Source: JAFAXD01 sp051985675 (GTDB lineage: Bacteria; Pseudomonadota; Alphaproteobacteria; Rhizobiales; Xanthobacteraceae). From it: 64,000 bases of DNA. Made by a program: the position numbers and the translations under genes. The notes under the pieces are model-generated. The model ran no database searches and was not told the DNA's origin. It saw only the letters and a program-made list of their open reading frames with translations. Shown piece after piece: positions 8,388-18,874 of this stretch; the first letter of the stretch is position 1; each line of letters opens with the position of its first letter. The DNA lies in contig JBPYFJ010000023.1 in assembly GCA_051985675.1 (NCBI GenBank), positions 11,302 through 75,301 of the forward strand, written 5' to 3'.

Positions 8388-11102
8388 ATGAACGTCGTCG
8401 TTGTTGAATCGCCGGCTAAAGCCAAGACAATCAATAAATATTTGGGCCGAGGCTACGAGGTCCTGGCTTCCTTTGGCCACGTCCGCGACTTGCCGCCGAA
8501 AAACGGCTCGGTCGATCCCGACCACAATTTCCGCATGCTCTGGGAAGTCGATCCCAAAGCCCAGAAGCGGCTCAACGACATCGCACAAGCGCTCAAGGGC
8601 TCCGCCAAGCTCATTCTCGCGACCGACCCGGATCGGGAAGGCGAAGCGATCTCGTGGCACGTCCTGGAGGTGCTGAAGGAGAAGAAAGCGCTCAAAGACC
8701 AGGAGGTCGAGCGCGTGGTCTTCAACGCCATCACCAAGCAGTCGGTGACCGAGGCGATGGCGAACCCACGCCACATCGACCATGCGCTGGTCGACGCCTA
8801 CCTGGCTCGCCGGGCGCTCGACTACCTTGTCGGGTTCACCCTGTCGCCGGTGCTCTGGCGCAAGCTGCCCGGTGCGCGGTCGGCCGGACGCGTTCAATCG
8901 GTCGCGCTGCGGCTGGTGTGCGACCGCGAGCTCGAGATCGAGAAGTTCGTGGCGCGGGAGTTCTGGTCGCTGGTGGCGACGCTCGCCACCCCGCGCGGTG
9001 AGAACTTCGAGGCACGCCTGGTCGGGGCCGATGGTCAGAAGATCCAGCGTCTCGACATTGGATCGGGCGCCGAAGCTGAAGCCTTCAAACGGGCGTTGGA
9101 GACCGCGAGCTTCGCGGTTGCCGCCGTTGAGGCCAAACCGTCCAAGCGCAATCCGGACCCGCCGTTTACGACCTCGACCCTGCAGCAGGAGGCTAGCCGC
9201 AAACTTGGTTTTGCTCCCGCCCACACGATGCGGATCGCACAGCGCCTCTACGAGGGCATAGATATCGGGGGCGAGACGGTCGGGCTGATCACCTACATGC
9301 GTACTGACGGCGTACAGATTGCCGAGGACGCACTGCCCGCGATGCGCAAGATGATCGGCGCCGAGTACGGCGAGCGCTACGTTCCGGAAAGCGCGCGGCG
9401 CTATCAGACCAAGGCCAAGAATGCGCAGGAAGCGCACGAAGCCATTCGTCCGACCGATGTCGCGCGCAAGCCGCGCGACGTCGCCCGCCATCTTGAGCCT
9501 GAGCAGGCCAAGCTTTACGAGCTGATCTGGATGCGCGCGGTCGCAAGCCAGATGGAGTCCGCCGATATCGAGCGCACTGTCGTCGATATCTCCGCCAAAG
9601 TCGGCGCGCGGCTGCTCGACCTGCGGGCGAACGGATCGGTCATCAAGTTCGACGGATTCCTGCGCGTCTATCATGAGGACCGCGACGATCCGGACGAGGA
9701 CGACGAGTCCCGCCGTCTGCCGGAGATGCGCGAAGGCGAGCCGCTGCAGAAACAATCGATCGCTGCGACCCAGCACTTCACCGAGCCGCCGCCGCGCTAT
9801 TCCGAAGCGTCCCTGGTCAAGCGCATGGAGGAGCTCGGCATCGGCCGTCCCTCGACCTACGCGTCGATCCTGCAGGTGCTCAAGGACCGCAAATACGTCC
9901 GGCTGGACAAGCGCCGTCTCTATCCCGAGGACAAGGGCCGCGTGGTGGTCGCGTTCCTGGAGAGCTACTTCACCAAATACGTGGAATACGATTTCACCGC
10001 CGGGCTCGAGGATCAGCTTGACCGCGTGTCCAACAACGAGCTCGGCTGGCGCGATCTGCTGCGCGACTTCTGGAACGATTTCATCGGCGCGGTCGACGGC
10101 ATCAAGGATCTGCGCATCGGCGAGGTTCTGACCGCGCTCGATGACATGCTCGCCCCGCACATCTACCCGCCGCGGACGGATGGCGGCGATCCGCGTCAAT
10201 GTCCGGTGTGCGGCACCGGCCGCCTGTCGCTCAAGATCGGGAAATTCGGCGCGTTCATCGGCTGCTCGAACTACCCGGAATGCCGCAACACGCGGCAGTT
10301 GGCGGCGGCGAACGGCGACGGCGCGGTCGAGAACGGCGCCAAGGAGCTGGGAATTGATCCGACGACCGGGCTCCCGGTGACGCTGCGGTCGGGTCGGTTC
10401 GGGCCTTACGTTCAGCTCGGCGAGGGCAAGGATGGCGAAAAGCCCAAGCGTGCCGGCCTGCTCAAGGGCACCGACCCCAACACCGTGACCCTCGAACTTG
10501 CCCTCAAGCTGCTCTCCTTGCCGCGCGAAGTCGGGAAGCATCCGGACGATGGCGAACCAATTCTTGCCGGGGTCGGGCGCTTCGGACCCTACGTCCAGTA
10601 CGGCAAGACCTACGCGAGCCTCGAGCAGGGTGACGATGTTCTGACGGTCGGTCTCAACCGCGCGGTCACGTTGATCGCGGAAAAGATTGCTAAAGGTCCG
10701 CGCGCCCGTCGTTTCGGGGCCGACCCGGGCCGCGCGCTCGGCGACCACCCCAAGGGCGGCCCGATTGTTGCGAAGAACGGTCGCTACGGCCCCTACGTGA
10801 GCCACAACGGCGTCAATGCGACGCTGCCAAACGACAAGACGCCGGATACGGTCACGCTCGAGGAAGCGATTGCCCTGATCGACGCGCGCGCCGCGAAGAT
10901 CGACGGCGCGCCGGCGCGCGGAGTGTCATGGCGAAAGACCCGCGCCGCGCGCGAGGCCGCCGCCCCGACGGCGACGACCGACGCTGAGCCGAAGCCTGCC
11001 CGCAAGCGCTCCGCAAGACCCGCCCGCCCGAAAACCGCGGTCAAGCCGTCCGAGCCAAAACCAAAATCGCCGGCCCGCAGAGCGAGAACCGCTAGCCAGT
11101 AA
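8388..11102 (+). CDS. topA: DNA topoisomerase I
   Basis: This is type IA topoisomerase, which relaxes negative supercoils. The 904-residue protein begins with the Toprim domain (VVVESPAKAKTINKYLG; TDPDREGEAISWHV near residue 85). The active-site tyrosine lies in LITYMRTDGVQI (about residue 305), and GIGRPSTYASIL comes later. One clear four-cysteine zinc finger follows (CPVCG, then GCSNYPEC, about residues 605-630), then several GRFGPYVQ-type repeats. The C-terminal tail of about 50 residues is rich in Lys, Arg, Pro and Ala, typical of alphaproteobacterial TopA. It is convergent with the penicillin-binding protein gene. Confidence 0.97.
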   Translation: MNVVVVESPAKAKTINKYLGRGYEVLASFGHVRDLPPKNGSVDPDHNFRMLWEVDPKAQKRLNDIAQALKGSAKLILATDPDREGEAISWHVLEVLKEKKALKDQEVERVVFNAITKQSVTEAMANPRHIDHALVDAYLARRALDYLVGFTLSPVLWRKLPGARSAGRVQSVALRLVCDRELEIEKFVAREFWSLVATLATPRGENFEARLVGADGQKIQRLDIGSGAEAEAFKRALETASFAVAAVEAKPSKRNPDPPFTTSTLQQEASRKLGFAPAHTMRIAQRLYEGIDIGGETVGLITYMRTDGVQIAEDALPAMRKMIGAEYGERYVPESARRYQTKAKNAQEAHEAIRPTDVARKPRDVARHLEPEQAKLYELIWMRAVASQMESADIERTVVDISAKVGARLLDLRANGSVIKFDGFLRVYHEDRDDPDEDDESRRLPEMREGEPLQKQSIAATQHFTEPPPRYSEASLVKRMEELGIGRPSTYASILQVLKDRKYVRLDKRRLYPEDKGRVVVAFLESYFTKYVEYDFTAGLEDQLDRVSNNELGWRDLLRDFWNDFIGAVDGIKDLRIGEVLTALDDMLAPHIYPPRTDGGDPRQCPVCGTGRLSLKIGKFGAFIGCSNYPECRNTRQLAAANGDGAVENGAKELGIDPTTGLPVTLRSGRFGPYVQLGEGKDGEKPKRAGLLKGTDPNTVTLELALKLLSLPREVGKHPDDGEPILAGVGRFGPYVQYGKTYASLEQGDDVLTVGLNRAVTLIAEKIAKGPRARRFGADPGRALGDHPKGGPIVAKNGRYGPYVSHNGVNATLPNDKTPDTVTLEEAIALIDARAAKIDGAPARGVSWRKTRAAREAAAPTATTDAEPKPARKRSARPARPKTAVKPSEPKPKSPARRARTASQ

Positions 11103-11162
11103 CCCTGGCGGCGCTTCCGCGGCCATTCTCGTTGTACTTCTGACCGGCGCCGCGTGCGGCCT

Positions 11163-13940
11163 CTAGTACGAACCACGATAGACAGTCATCGACTGTTGTG
11201 GATAGGCGGTCGTACAGAAAAACAGGAAGCACTGCGTCACGACGCTGCGTGCAGCTGCCCGGCGCGCGGCCCGCTGGCGCTGCGCTTCCTTGAGGCGCGC
11301 AATTTGGTCGGCATCGACAAAGCGCGTCTTGCGCTCGACCAGCTGACCTTTGGCGTCGAGCCGAAAGTGCTCGATGAAGGCGTATTTGCCTCCGCCCGCC
11401 AGCCGCGTGCCGCTGCCGAGGTCGATTGGGACGTCGGAGATGAAGGCGCGCGCCTCGCGCGACGGCGGCGCGAGCGCCGCCTTCGGCACGCCATTCGCCC
11501 ACGCGGCGCGCATGATCGTCTGGAAGATCGGCAACGCCACACTCGCTCCGGTGCTGCCCTGTCCCAATGTGCGGCGCGCGCCCTCGGCGTTGTCGTAGCC
11601 GACCCACACCACGATGGTGATGTCGTTGGTAAACCCGGCAAACCAGGTGTCGTTCTCATCCTCGGACGTACCGGTCTTGCCCCCGACGTAGGGCGCAAGG
11701 TCGCGCGCGGATGCGGCCGTACCGCGTTCGACCACCCCGGCGAGCATCGTCTTGAGCTGGTAGAACGCGACCCGATCCGCCGACTTGAGCTGGACCGGTG
11801 CCTCGGCCTGATGCCGGTAGATCATCTGTCCGTTCTGCTCGATCGACTCGAGCGCATAGGGCGTTGGACGCGCGCCCTCGTTGGCGACGGCCGCGTAGAA
11901 CGCCGCGAGATCGATCGGCCGTACCGGCTGGGCTCCCAGCACGAACGGATAGTATGGGATGCACTCGGTGTAGACCTTGGCCTCAAGTGCGAGCTCGCAC
12001 ACCCGCTTGAGACTCACGGCCGGGTCCTTGTCGATCCCGCCATCCAGCAGATGGGCGGTGACCAGGTTGCGGGAATTCTCGAGCCCGCGCCGCAACGTCA
12101 TCATTCCGGAACCGCCGCCTTCGTAATTCTTCGGCGACCAGTAATCCTTCTCCTGCGCGCGCGCTGTGCCGCCGATCGGCGGCAGCGTGATCGGTTCGTC
12201 CGGGACGAGCACGGTCGGCTGCAGTCCGGCTTGCAAGGCCGCCAGATAGGTCAAAGGCTTGATGGTCGAACCCGGCTGGCGCTGCGCCTGGGTGGTCCGA
12301 TTGAGCTGGCTCAACGGGTATGAAAAGCCGCCGGTCATCGCCAGGATCTTTCCGGTCTTGTTTTCGAGCACGAGCGCAGCGCCCTGCACCACCGGGGGGA
12401 CGCGCAGCTCCGCGTGGGCGCTCGGTTTGCTCACGTCGACATAGACGACGTCATAGAGCTTCAGCGCACTGAGCGTCTTCCCGACCCGAACGCTGAGCGG
12501 CACGACGCGCCCGTCAGCAAGTCCGACCCGGACGCCACCCTTCGCGCTGCCGAGCTCAGTGACGATCGCGGGCGTCCAATGCACGTCGTAGAGCATCAGG
12601 TGGGCGGTTGCGAGCGCGCGCTGCCACGCCGGCTGCGCGGACGGATGCTTTTGTTCGGCCGCTTGCACGCGACGCACGGTGTTTGCCAGATTGGTCTCGG
12701 CGCCCTGGAACTCGACCCGCCCGCGGGTGATTTCATAGCGTGCCAGCCCGTCCTGCAGCGCCGTTTCCACGGCGCGCTGCAGCACCGGGTTGATGGTCGA
12801 GCGAACCGTGTACGAACCGCCGGTCAACAGATCCACGTCGGCGGCCGTCTTGGCCTCGCGTCGGATCTGATCGACAAAATAAAGCCCCGAGTCGCGGCTG
12901 GCTCGCTCCAGGGCGACCATGCGCGGCTCGGCCGCCGCGGCTTGCCGCATCTGCTCGGCGTCGATCACCCCGTCCTGCTGCATGCGGGTGAGCACGTATT
13001 CGTAACGCGCGAGCGCACGATCGGGATAGCGATCCGGACTGAAGTAGCTCGGGCCCTTGGTCAGGCCGGCGAGGAGCGCACCGTCGGCAAGCGAAAGCTC
13101 CTTGGCCGACTTCCCGAAATAGCGGCGGGCCGCCATCTCGATGCCCCACGCGCTGCGGCCGAGATAGATCGAATTGAGGTAGAGCTCGAGAATCTCCGAC
13201 TTGCTGAACTCGCGCTCCATCCGCGCGGCGACGATCATCTCACGGATTTTACGCTCGTAGGTCACGTCGTCGCCGACCAGGAGATTCTTCACGACCTGCT
13301 GGGTGATGGTCGAACCGCCTTGCGGGCGCCCCGGCTGCGCGAGGTTGCCCACGAACGCACGGATCAGTCCGCGCTCATCGACGCCGTGATGCGCGAAGAA
13401 ACGCTTGTCTTCAACCGACACGAACGCCCGTTGAACAACCTCGGGGACGTCACTCAGCGGCACCGATAAACGGCGCTGCCCCGGTTGGTAGTCGTCCGCG
13501 AAGCGCTTGCCCTTGCCGTCGAGGATGACGTTGAGGCCGCGCAGCTTCTGCTCGTTCAGCTTGGCGACGTCGGGCAAGTCGGCCGTCGCCTTGTTATAGA
13601 ACGCAATGATGTCGTCGACCTCGACGGGGGAGGCGCCGACGGATTCTCCCTTGCAGAATTGCCGATAGGCCGCGAACAAATCGTCGAAATTGATACCGTG
13701 GAAGACTTTGCTCTCGCCTTCCACGGCTTTCGGATCGTTCATCGCGATTGCGATCAACTCGTCGATGTTGATGTTTTCCAGATCAAACGCCTTGAGCATG
13801 TGCGCGCAGCCCTCGTGCAAGAGCTGCACGACCTCGGCCCGGTCGCGCGCCGGATCGAACTCGGTCTTGACGTCGGACCGCGTGGTGATCTGGCTCAGCG
13901 TGAGAGCGACGGCGAAGATCTTGATGAGGATGGCGTTCAT
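11163..13940 (-). CDS. Class A penicillin-binding protein (transglycosylase/transpeptidase, PBP1A type)
   Basis: This bifunctional peptidoglycan synthase has 925 residues. After a short N-terminal hydrophobic anchor and a rhizobial-specific segment of about 150 residues, the GT51 transglycosylase domain shows SVEDKRFFAHHGVD (catalytic Glu near 177), GGSTITQQVVKNLL and ILELYLNSIYLGR. The transpeptidase domain follows with QPGSTIKP (active-site Ser of SxxK), SRN and GGKTGTSEDE. The C-terminal tail is basic. It acts at the inner membrane facing the periplasm. It stands alone, divergent from rnr and convergent with topA. The start at 13940 lacks a strong ribosome binding site. Confidence 0.93.
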   Translation of the reverse strand: MNAILIKIFAVALTLSQITTRSDVKTEFDPARDRAEVVQLLHEGCAHMLKAFDLENINIDELIAIAMNDPKAVEGESKVFHGINFDDLFAAYRQFCKGESVGASPVEVDDIIAFYNKATADLPDVAKLNEQKLRGLNVILDGKGKRFADDYQPGQRRLSVPLSDVPEVVQRAFVSVEDKRFFAHHGVDERGLIRAFVGNLAQPGRPQGGSTITQQVVKNLLVGDDVTYERKIREMIVAARMEREFSKSEILELYLNSIYLGRSAWGIEMAARRYFGKSAKELSLADGALLAGLTKGPSYFSPDRYPDRALARYEYVLTRMQQDGVIDAEQMRQAAAAEPRMVALERASRDSGLYFVDQIRREAKTAADVDLLTGGSYTVRSTINPVLQRAVETALQDGLARYEITRGRVEFQGAETNLANTVRRVQAAEQKHPSAQPAWQRALATAHLMLYDVHWTPAIVTELGSAKGGVRVGLADGRVVPLSVRVGKTLSALKLYDVVYVDVSKPSAHAELRVPPVVQGAALVLENKTGKILAMTGGFSYPLSQLNRTTQAQRQPGSTIKPLTYLAALQAGLQPTVLVPDEPITLPPIGGTARAQEKDYWSPKNYEGGGSGMMTLRRGLENSRNLVTAHLLDGGIDKDPAVSLKRVCELALEAKVYTECIPYYPFVLGAQPVRPIDLAAFYAAVANEGARPTPYALESIEQNGQMIYRHQAEAPVQLKSADRVAFYQLKTMLAGVVERGTAASARDLAPYVGGKTGTSEDENDTWFAGFTNDITIVVWVGYDNAEGARRTLGQGSTGASVALPIFQTIMRAAWANGVPKAALAPPSREARAFISDVPIDLGSGTRLAGGGKYAFIEHFRLDAKGQLVERKTRFVDADQIARLKEAQRQRAARRAAARSVVTQCFLFFCTTAYPQQSMTVYRGSY

Positions 13941-14350
13941 CGCGGCACGTTCGTCATGGCGACAACCAGGGGACGCTCAATCGGTCACCCCAACGCCACC
14001 CGCCGTCGAACGCGCCCACTGATCAAATCACAGTTTTGAGCGTTTGCAGAGCGCGATTGTTAGGAAAAGGATGTGTCACGCCAGTGACCATCGCTTCCCG
14101 GTGGCTGAGCCTCGTCCCGGCAAGCTGGCGTCCGGCCAGTCCGCGCCACTCGGGTCACGCGCGCCGCGATGGTCGGATTTCTGTGCGCAGGCTGTCTTTC
14201 GTCCGCGGGCCGAGCAGCGGCGCAAATTGCTCGTGAAGCCCCTGATTTCAGTGCGGTTTTTGTTTCGGCACGGCGGTGACTCCGCGCCTGTTCGATCCGA
14301 AGCCCTGGAGAAAATGCCCAGCAGTCACTATCTAAGGCGCAACTACAACA
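13941..14350. other. Intergenic region between the PBP gene and rnr
   Basis: This 410-base stretch separates two divergent genes and should hold both promoters. Short reading frames in it show no domain or family-like sequence. No clear sigma-70 promoter, repeat or RNA gene stands out. Confidence 0.4.
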
Positions 14351-16636
14351 TTGGATGATTCTTTGGCCCCTCATCTGCGCCAAAAGCCCCCTTTTCCTTC
14401 GAAAGAAGACATTCTCAGCTTCATCGGCCGGCAACCCGGTAAGGTCGGCACGCGTGAGCTCGCCCGCGCCTTCGGTCTCAAGAACGACGATCGGGCTGCG
14501 CTCAAACGCATCTTGCGTGAGCTCGCCGACGACGGGCACATCGAACGCCGCCGCAAGAAGCTCCACCATGCAGGCGCGCTTCCGAACGTCGTCCTGGCCG
14601 ACGTCAATGAGCGGGACGCGGACGGCGAGCTGATCGCGACGCCCCAGGAATGGGACGAGGATGCGCACGGGCCGGCTCCGAAAATTCGCATTCAGTCCCC
14701 GCGCAAGCCGCGCCCCGGCGAGGTCGCCGGCGTCGGCGACCGGGTTCTGGTCCGAACCGAGGAGACCGGGCACGACCGCGATCCCATCCGTTACACAGGC
14801 CGCGTCATCAAAATCATCGGACATCCCAAGCAGCGGGCGCTCGGGATCTTCCGCGCGCTGCCGAACGGCAGCGGACGCCTCGTACCGGTTAGCAAGAAGG
14901 ATCTGCGTGAAATCGCAATTCCCGCCGGCGCGACGCTTAACGCGCAGGATGGCGACCTGGTCGCGGTCGAGGTCAGCCGGCAGGCGCGGTTCGGCTTACC
15001 GGTCGCGCGGGTCAAGGAGCGCCTCGGATCGCTCGCGAGCGAAAAGGCCGTCAGCCTCATCGCCATCCAGTCCCATGAGATTCCGTCGGTGTTCGGTCGC
15101 GAGGCGTTGGCCGAGGCGCAAGCCGCGCGGCCGGCGACCTTGGCGGGCCGGGATGACTGGCGCGAGGTCCCGCTCGTCACCATCGACCCGATCGACGCCA
15201 AGGACCACGACGACGCCGTGTTCGCCCGCCCCGACCCGGACCCGAACAATCGCGGCGGTTTTATCATCGACGTCGCGATAGCCGACGTCGCCCACTACGT
15301 GCGGCCCGGCTCCGCACTCGATCGCGAGGCCCTGGCGCGCGGCAACTCAGTCTATTTCCCCGACCAGGTCGTGCCGATGCTGCCGGAGCGCATCTCCAAC
15401 GACCTGTGCTCGCTGGTGCCCAACAAGGATCGCGCCGCGCTCGCGGTCCGGATGGTAATCGGTGCCGATGGCCGCAAGCGCTCCCACGCCTTTTACCGGA
15501 TCATGATGCGGTCAGCGGCGCGGCTTTCCTACCCGCAAGCGCAGGATGCGATCGACGGTCGGCCTGATCAGGTCACCGGTCCATTACTCGACACGGTGCT
15601 GCGTCCGCTTTATGCGGCGTACCGCGCGCTCAAGAGCGCGCGCGACGCGCGCGATCCGCTCGACCTCGATCTGCCCGAGCGCAAGATCCTGCTCAAGCCC
15701 GACGGCACCGTCGACCGCGTGATTACGCCCGAGCGGCTCGACGCCCACCGGCTGATCGAAGAATTCATGATTCTGGCGAACGTCGCAGCGGCGGAAACCC
15801 TCGAGCGGGCCCACATCCCGTTGATCTATCGAGTGCACGACGAACCGGCGCCGGAGAAGATCGAGGCATTGCGTGAATTCCTTCACAGCCTCGATATCTC
15901 GCTTCCGCGCGGCGGCTCGCTCGCCACCAGCCATTTCAACGGCGTGCTTGGCCGCGTCAAAGGCCGTGACGTCGAGGAGCTCATCAATCAGGTAGTGCTG
16001 CGCACCCAATCGCAAGCCGAGTACACCGCCGAGAATTACGGACATTTCGGACTAAACCTGCGTCGCTACGCGCATTTCACCTCTCCGATCCGCCGTTATG
16101 CCGATCTCGTCGTACATCGCGCTCTGATCCGCGCGCTCAAGCTCGGATCGGATGGGCTTCCCGCCGCTGCAGATGGGCAGAGCCTGGGGGAAATTGCGGC
16201 GCGCATCTCAGCCGCCGAGCGCCGTGCCATGACCGCCGAGCGCGAAACGGCTGATCGGCTGATCGCACATTTCCTGGCTGATCGGATCGGTGCGACCTTC
16301 GAGGGTCGCATCTCGGGAGTGACCCGCGCGGGCTTGTTCGTGAAGCTCGACGGTACCGGAGCAGACGGCTTCGTTCCGGCGCGGCTGATCGGCGGCGAAT
16401 ACTTCCGCTATTATGAAGCCCGGCATGCTCTTATCGGCGATAGTACGGGCGAAACCTACCGGCTCGGCGATCGCGTGAGCGTGCGATTGGCCGAGGCTGC
16501 GCCCGTGGCGGGCGCGCTGCGCTTCGAACTCCTCACACCCGGCCGTATCGAAAGCCAACGCACGCGCCCGCGCGCCGTGCCGGACCGCGAGCGATCGCGC
16601 GACCGGCGGCCGCGACGCATGCGGTCACGACCTTAG
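14351..16636 (+). CDS. rnr: Ribonuclease R
   Basis: RNase R is a 3'-to-5' exoribonuclease that degrades structured RNA. The 761-residue protein has an N-terminal winged-helix (KVGTRELARAFGLK), cold-shock domains, and the RNB catalytic domain starting near residue 270 with ITxDPIDAKDHDDAVF, whose aspartates bind the metals. It continues with LCSLVPNKDR and HFTSPIRRYADLVVHR, then a C-terminal S1 domain (FEGRISGVTRAGLFVKL) and a basic tail. The start is a TTG at 14351. A stop lies in frame 18 bases upstream and no ATG or GTG fits the family N-terminus. It is followed after 13 bases by the Nudix gene. Confidence 0.95.
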   Translation: MDDSLAPHLRQKPPFPSKEDILSFIGRQPGKVGTRELARAFGLKNDDRAALKRILRELADDGHIERRRKKLHHAGALPNVVLADVNERDADGELIATPQEWDEDAHGPAPKIRIQSPRKPRPGEVAGVGDRVLVRTEETGHDRDPIRYTGRVIKIIGHPKQRALGIFRALPNGSGRLVPVSKKDLREIAIPAGATLNAQDGDLVAVEVSRQARFGLPVARVKERLGSLASEKAVSLIAIQSHEIPSVFGREALAEAQAARPATLAGRDDWREVPLVTIDPIDAKDHDDAVFARPDPDPNNRGGFIIDVAIADVAHYVRPGSALDREALARGNSVYFPDQVVPMLPERISNDLCSLVPNKDRAALAVRMVIGADGRKRSHAFYRIMMRSAARLSYPQAQDAIDGRPDQVTGPLLDTVLRPLYAAYRALKSARDARDPLDLDLPERKILLKPDGTVDRVITPERLDAHRLIEEFMILANVAAAETLERAHIPLIYRVHDEPAPEKIEALREFLHSLDISLPRGGSLATSHFNGVLGRVKGRDVEELINQVVLRTQSQAEYTAENYGHFGLNLRRYAHFTSPIRRYADLVVHRALIRALKLGSDGLPAAADGQSLGEIAARISAAERRAMTAERETADRLIAHFLADRIGATFEGRISGVTRAGLFVKLDGTGADGFVPARLIGGEYFRYYEARHALIGDSTGETYRLGDRVSVRLAEAAPVAGALRFELLTPGRIESQRTRPRAVPDRERSRDRRPRRMRSRP

Positions 16637-16649
16637 GACGGCAGCCAAC

Positions 16650-17405
16650 ATGACGAATTTTGCCGACGAGCTTGTGCGCCGGATGAACGAGGCGGCGCGC
16701 GATTTGTCTTCGCCGGTCGTGCGCCCCAAGGATGCCGCAACGCTGATCCTGGTCGACCGCACCCGCGAGCGGCCGAAGGTCTTGCTGGGCCGGCGGCATC
16801 AGAACCACAAGTTCATGCCCGGCAAGTTCGTTTTTCCCGGCGGCCGCGTCGAGCCGGGCGACCGGCGGATGGCCAAGGTCACCCACCTCGATCCTCAGGT
16901 CGAAGACCGCCTCATGCGCGGCGTGCGGCAGCCGAATCCAGCACGTGCACGCGCGCTCGTGCTCGCGGCCATCCGCGAGACCTTCGAAGAGACCGGGCTG
17001 TTGATCGGATTGCCCGGATTTGATGCCCGCGCCGATCGCAACGTTACGACAAGCGCCATGTGGGCAGACTTCGCCACGGCCGGCGTGAACCCCGACCTGA
17101 CGAACATCCATTTCGTCGCCCGCGCCATTACGCCGCCCGGCCGGTCACGCCGCTTTGACACCCGCTTCTTCACCGCCGACGCGAGCAGCATCACCGCCCG
17201 GGTCGACGGCGTGGTCGGCCCTGACACCGAACTGGTGGAATTGGTCTGGACCCCGATTGCGGAGGCCAAGCGCCTCGACATGCCGGCGATCACCACGGTG
17301 GCGCTCGATGAGCTCGAGCGGCGGGTCGCCGCCGGTCTCAGCCACAGTCTGCCGGTCCCGTTCTATCGCATGCTGCACCGGCGCTTTTCCCGCGTTCTCC
17401 TCTAA
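16650..17405 (+). CDS. Nudix hydrolase
   Basis: This 251-residue protein contains a Nudix domain that hydrolyses nucleoside diphosphates linked to other groups. FVFPGGRVEPGD (about residues 55-67) opens the domain, and the Nudix box appears as AAIRETFEETGLLIGL near residue 110, with the REtfEEtG core. The substrate cannot be predicted. The start has GGACGGCAG upstream and follows rnr by 13 bases. In many Rhizobiales this gene sits between rnr and rpmG. Here rpmG is about 5 kb away, with a surface-modification cassette between. Confidence 0.88.
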   Translation: MTNFADELVRRMNEAARDLSSPVVRPKDAATLILVDRTRERPKVLLGRRHQNHKFMPGKFVFPGGRVEPGDRRMAKVTHLDPQVEDRLMRGVRQPNPARARALVLAAIRETFEETGLLIGLPGFDARADRNVTTSAMWADFATAGVNPDLTNIHFVARAITPPGRSRRFDTRFFTADASSITARVDGVVGPDTELVELVWTPIAEAKRLDMPAITTVALDELERRVAAGLSHSLPVPFYRMLHRRFSRVLL

Positions 17406-17494
17406 AAAGCACCTGTAGCGACCGCGAAAACTGCCTTGTTTGACGCTGGCGCGCAGGCTAAGGAGGCGCATCCCGACATCTTTGCTGGAACGCG

Positions 17495-18865
17495 ATGCTC
17501 TTTCAGTCGCAAGGCTTTGCCCTGATTTTCCTGCCGCTCGCGGTCGCCTCTTATTATCTGGCGGCGCGCTCGGCAGCGGCGCGGCAATACGTCCTCATCG
17601 CGGCGTCGCTTGTGTTCTACGGATGGTGGGACGCGCGCTTCATCGTCTTGCTGGTCGGCCAGATCAGCGCCTCGTGGCTGCTCGCCTGGATCGCGGCACG
17701 CATCGGCAGGAACTGGCCGCTCTATGCCGGTGTCGTGCTCAATCTCGCCTCGCTCGCCACCTTCAAATATCTCGATTTCCTGCTCGCGTCCCTGCAAGCC
17801 CTGATCGGCATCGATTTGCCGCGCGCCCATATCCTGCTGCCGATCGGCATCAGCTTTTTTTCGTTCCAGCTCATTTCTCATCTGGTCGATCGCTTGCGCG
17901 ATGACGCGCCGATCTATCCGTTCCGGCCGTTCGCGTTGTTCGTGCTGCTGTTTCCGCACCTGATCGCCGGCCCGATCGTCCGCCATAACGAGTTGGTGCC
18001 GCAATTTGCGCTCGATCCGCTGCGTCCCGGGCTCTGGCAGCGCATCGGGACCGGGCTTGTGTTGTTTACCATCGGCTTCGCCAAGAAGGTGCTGGTTGCC
18101 GACAAACTCGCCGGGCTTGCCGATCCCTTGTTTGGCCGGGCAGCCCACGAGTGGCTTTCGTTCGGTGATGCCTGGACCGCGGCGCTGGCGTTTTCGTTCC
18201 AGCTGTTTCTGGATTTCTCGGCCTATACCGAAATGGCGATCGGAATTGCGCTGCTGTTCGGACTGCTGCTGCCGGAGAACTTCCGCCGTCCCTATCTTTC
18301 GACCAGCCTGCGCGATTTCTGGCGCCGCTGGCACATTTCGCTGTCGAACTTCATTCGCGACTATTTGTATATCCCGCTTGGCGGCAGCCGGAACGGTCCG
18401 GTGGTGTACGTCTTCGCCACCCTGGTGGCGATGGCGATCTGCGGCTTGTGGCACGGCGCCGGTTGGACTTACGTGGCGTGGGGCGTCTGGCACGGCCTTG
18501 GTCTGATCACCTGTCACGCCTGGCAGGCGCTGCGCCGCCCGCTCCCGGCCGTCGCGGGCTGGGCCATCACCATGCTGTTCGTGCTGGTCGGGTGGGTGCT
18601 GTTCCGGGCCGCTGACTTCACCACCGCGACCACGATGCTGGCCGCGATGGCCGGCGCCGCCGGCTGGGGCGGGTCCTTGCACAATGTCGGATTGCTCGCG
18701 ATCGCGGCAGCCATCTCGGCGCTGCTGCCCTCCGCCTACGAGATCATCGAGCGGCGCCCGATCCTCAATCCGGCGGTCGCAACCGCCTTCGCGGTGCTCG
18801 CCGGATTCTGCGTGCTCGAGGTCGGACGCGGGCCGCCGCTGACATTCATTTATTTCAGGTTCTGA
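17495..18865 (+). CDS. MBOAT-family O-acyltransferase (AlgI/DltB-like)
   Basis: This 456-residue membrane protein belongs to the membrane-bound O-acyltransferase family. It has about ten hydrophobic segments and begins with MLFQSQGFALIFLPLAVASY, typical of AlgI-like proteins. Signature motifs are RRWHISLSNFIRDYLYIPLGGSR and CGLWHGAGWTYVAWGVWHG with the catalytic histidine. Such proteins pass an acyl group, usually acetyl, across the inner membrane to a polysaccharide modification enzyme. The next gene, 9 bases on, encodes a membrane-anchored SGNH-like protein, the usual AlgJ/AlgX-type partner. A carbamoyltransferase follows. The acceptor is probably a surface polysaccharide, but this is not shown. 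Confidence 0.9.
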   Translation: MLFQSQGFALIFLPLAVASYYLAARSAAARQYVLIAASLVFYGWWDARFIVLLVGQISASWLLAWIAARIGRNWPLYAGVVLNLASLATFKYLDFLLASLQALIGIDLPRAHILLPIGISFFSFQLISHLVDRLRDDAPIYPFRPFALFVLLFPHLIAGPIVRHNELVPQFALDPLRPGLWQRIGTGLVLFTIGFAKKVLVADKLAGLADPLFGRAAHEWLSFGDAWTAALAFSFQLFLDFSAYTEMAIGIALLFGLLLPENFRRPYLSTSLRDFWRRWHISLSNFIRDYLYIPLGGSRNGPVVYVFATLVAMAICGLWHGAGWTYVAWGVWHGLGLITCHAWQALRRPLPAVAGWAITMLFVLVGWVLFRAADFTTATTMLAAMAGAAGWGGSLHNVGLLAIAAAISALLPSAYEIIERRPILNPAVATAFAVLAGFCVLEVGRGPPLTFIYFRF

Positions 18866-18874
18866 GGCAGCGAC

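Noticed and set aside
8262..10805. Long open frame of 847 codons on the reverse strand
   Set aside because: It is antisense to topA, has no domain-like motifs, and follows from GC-rich codon bias in the real gene.
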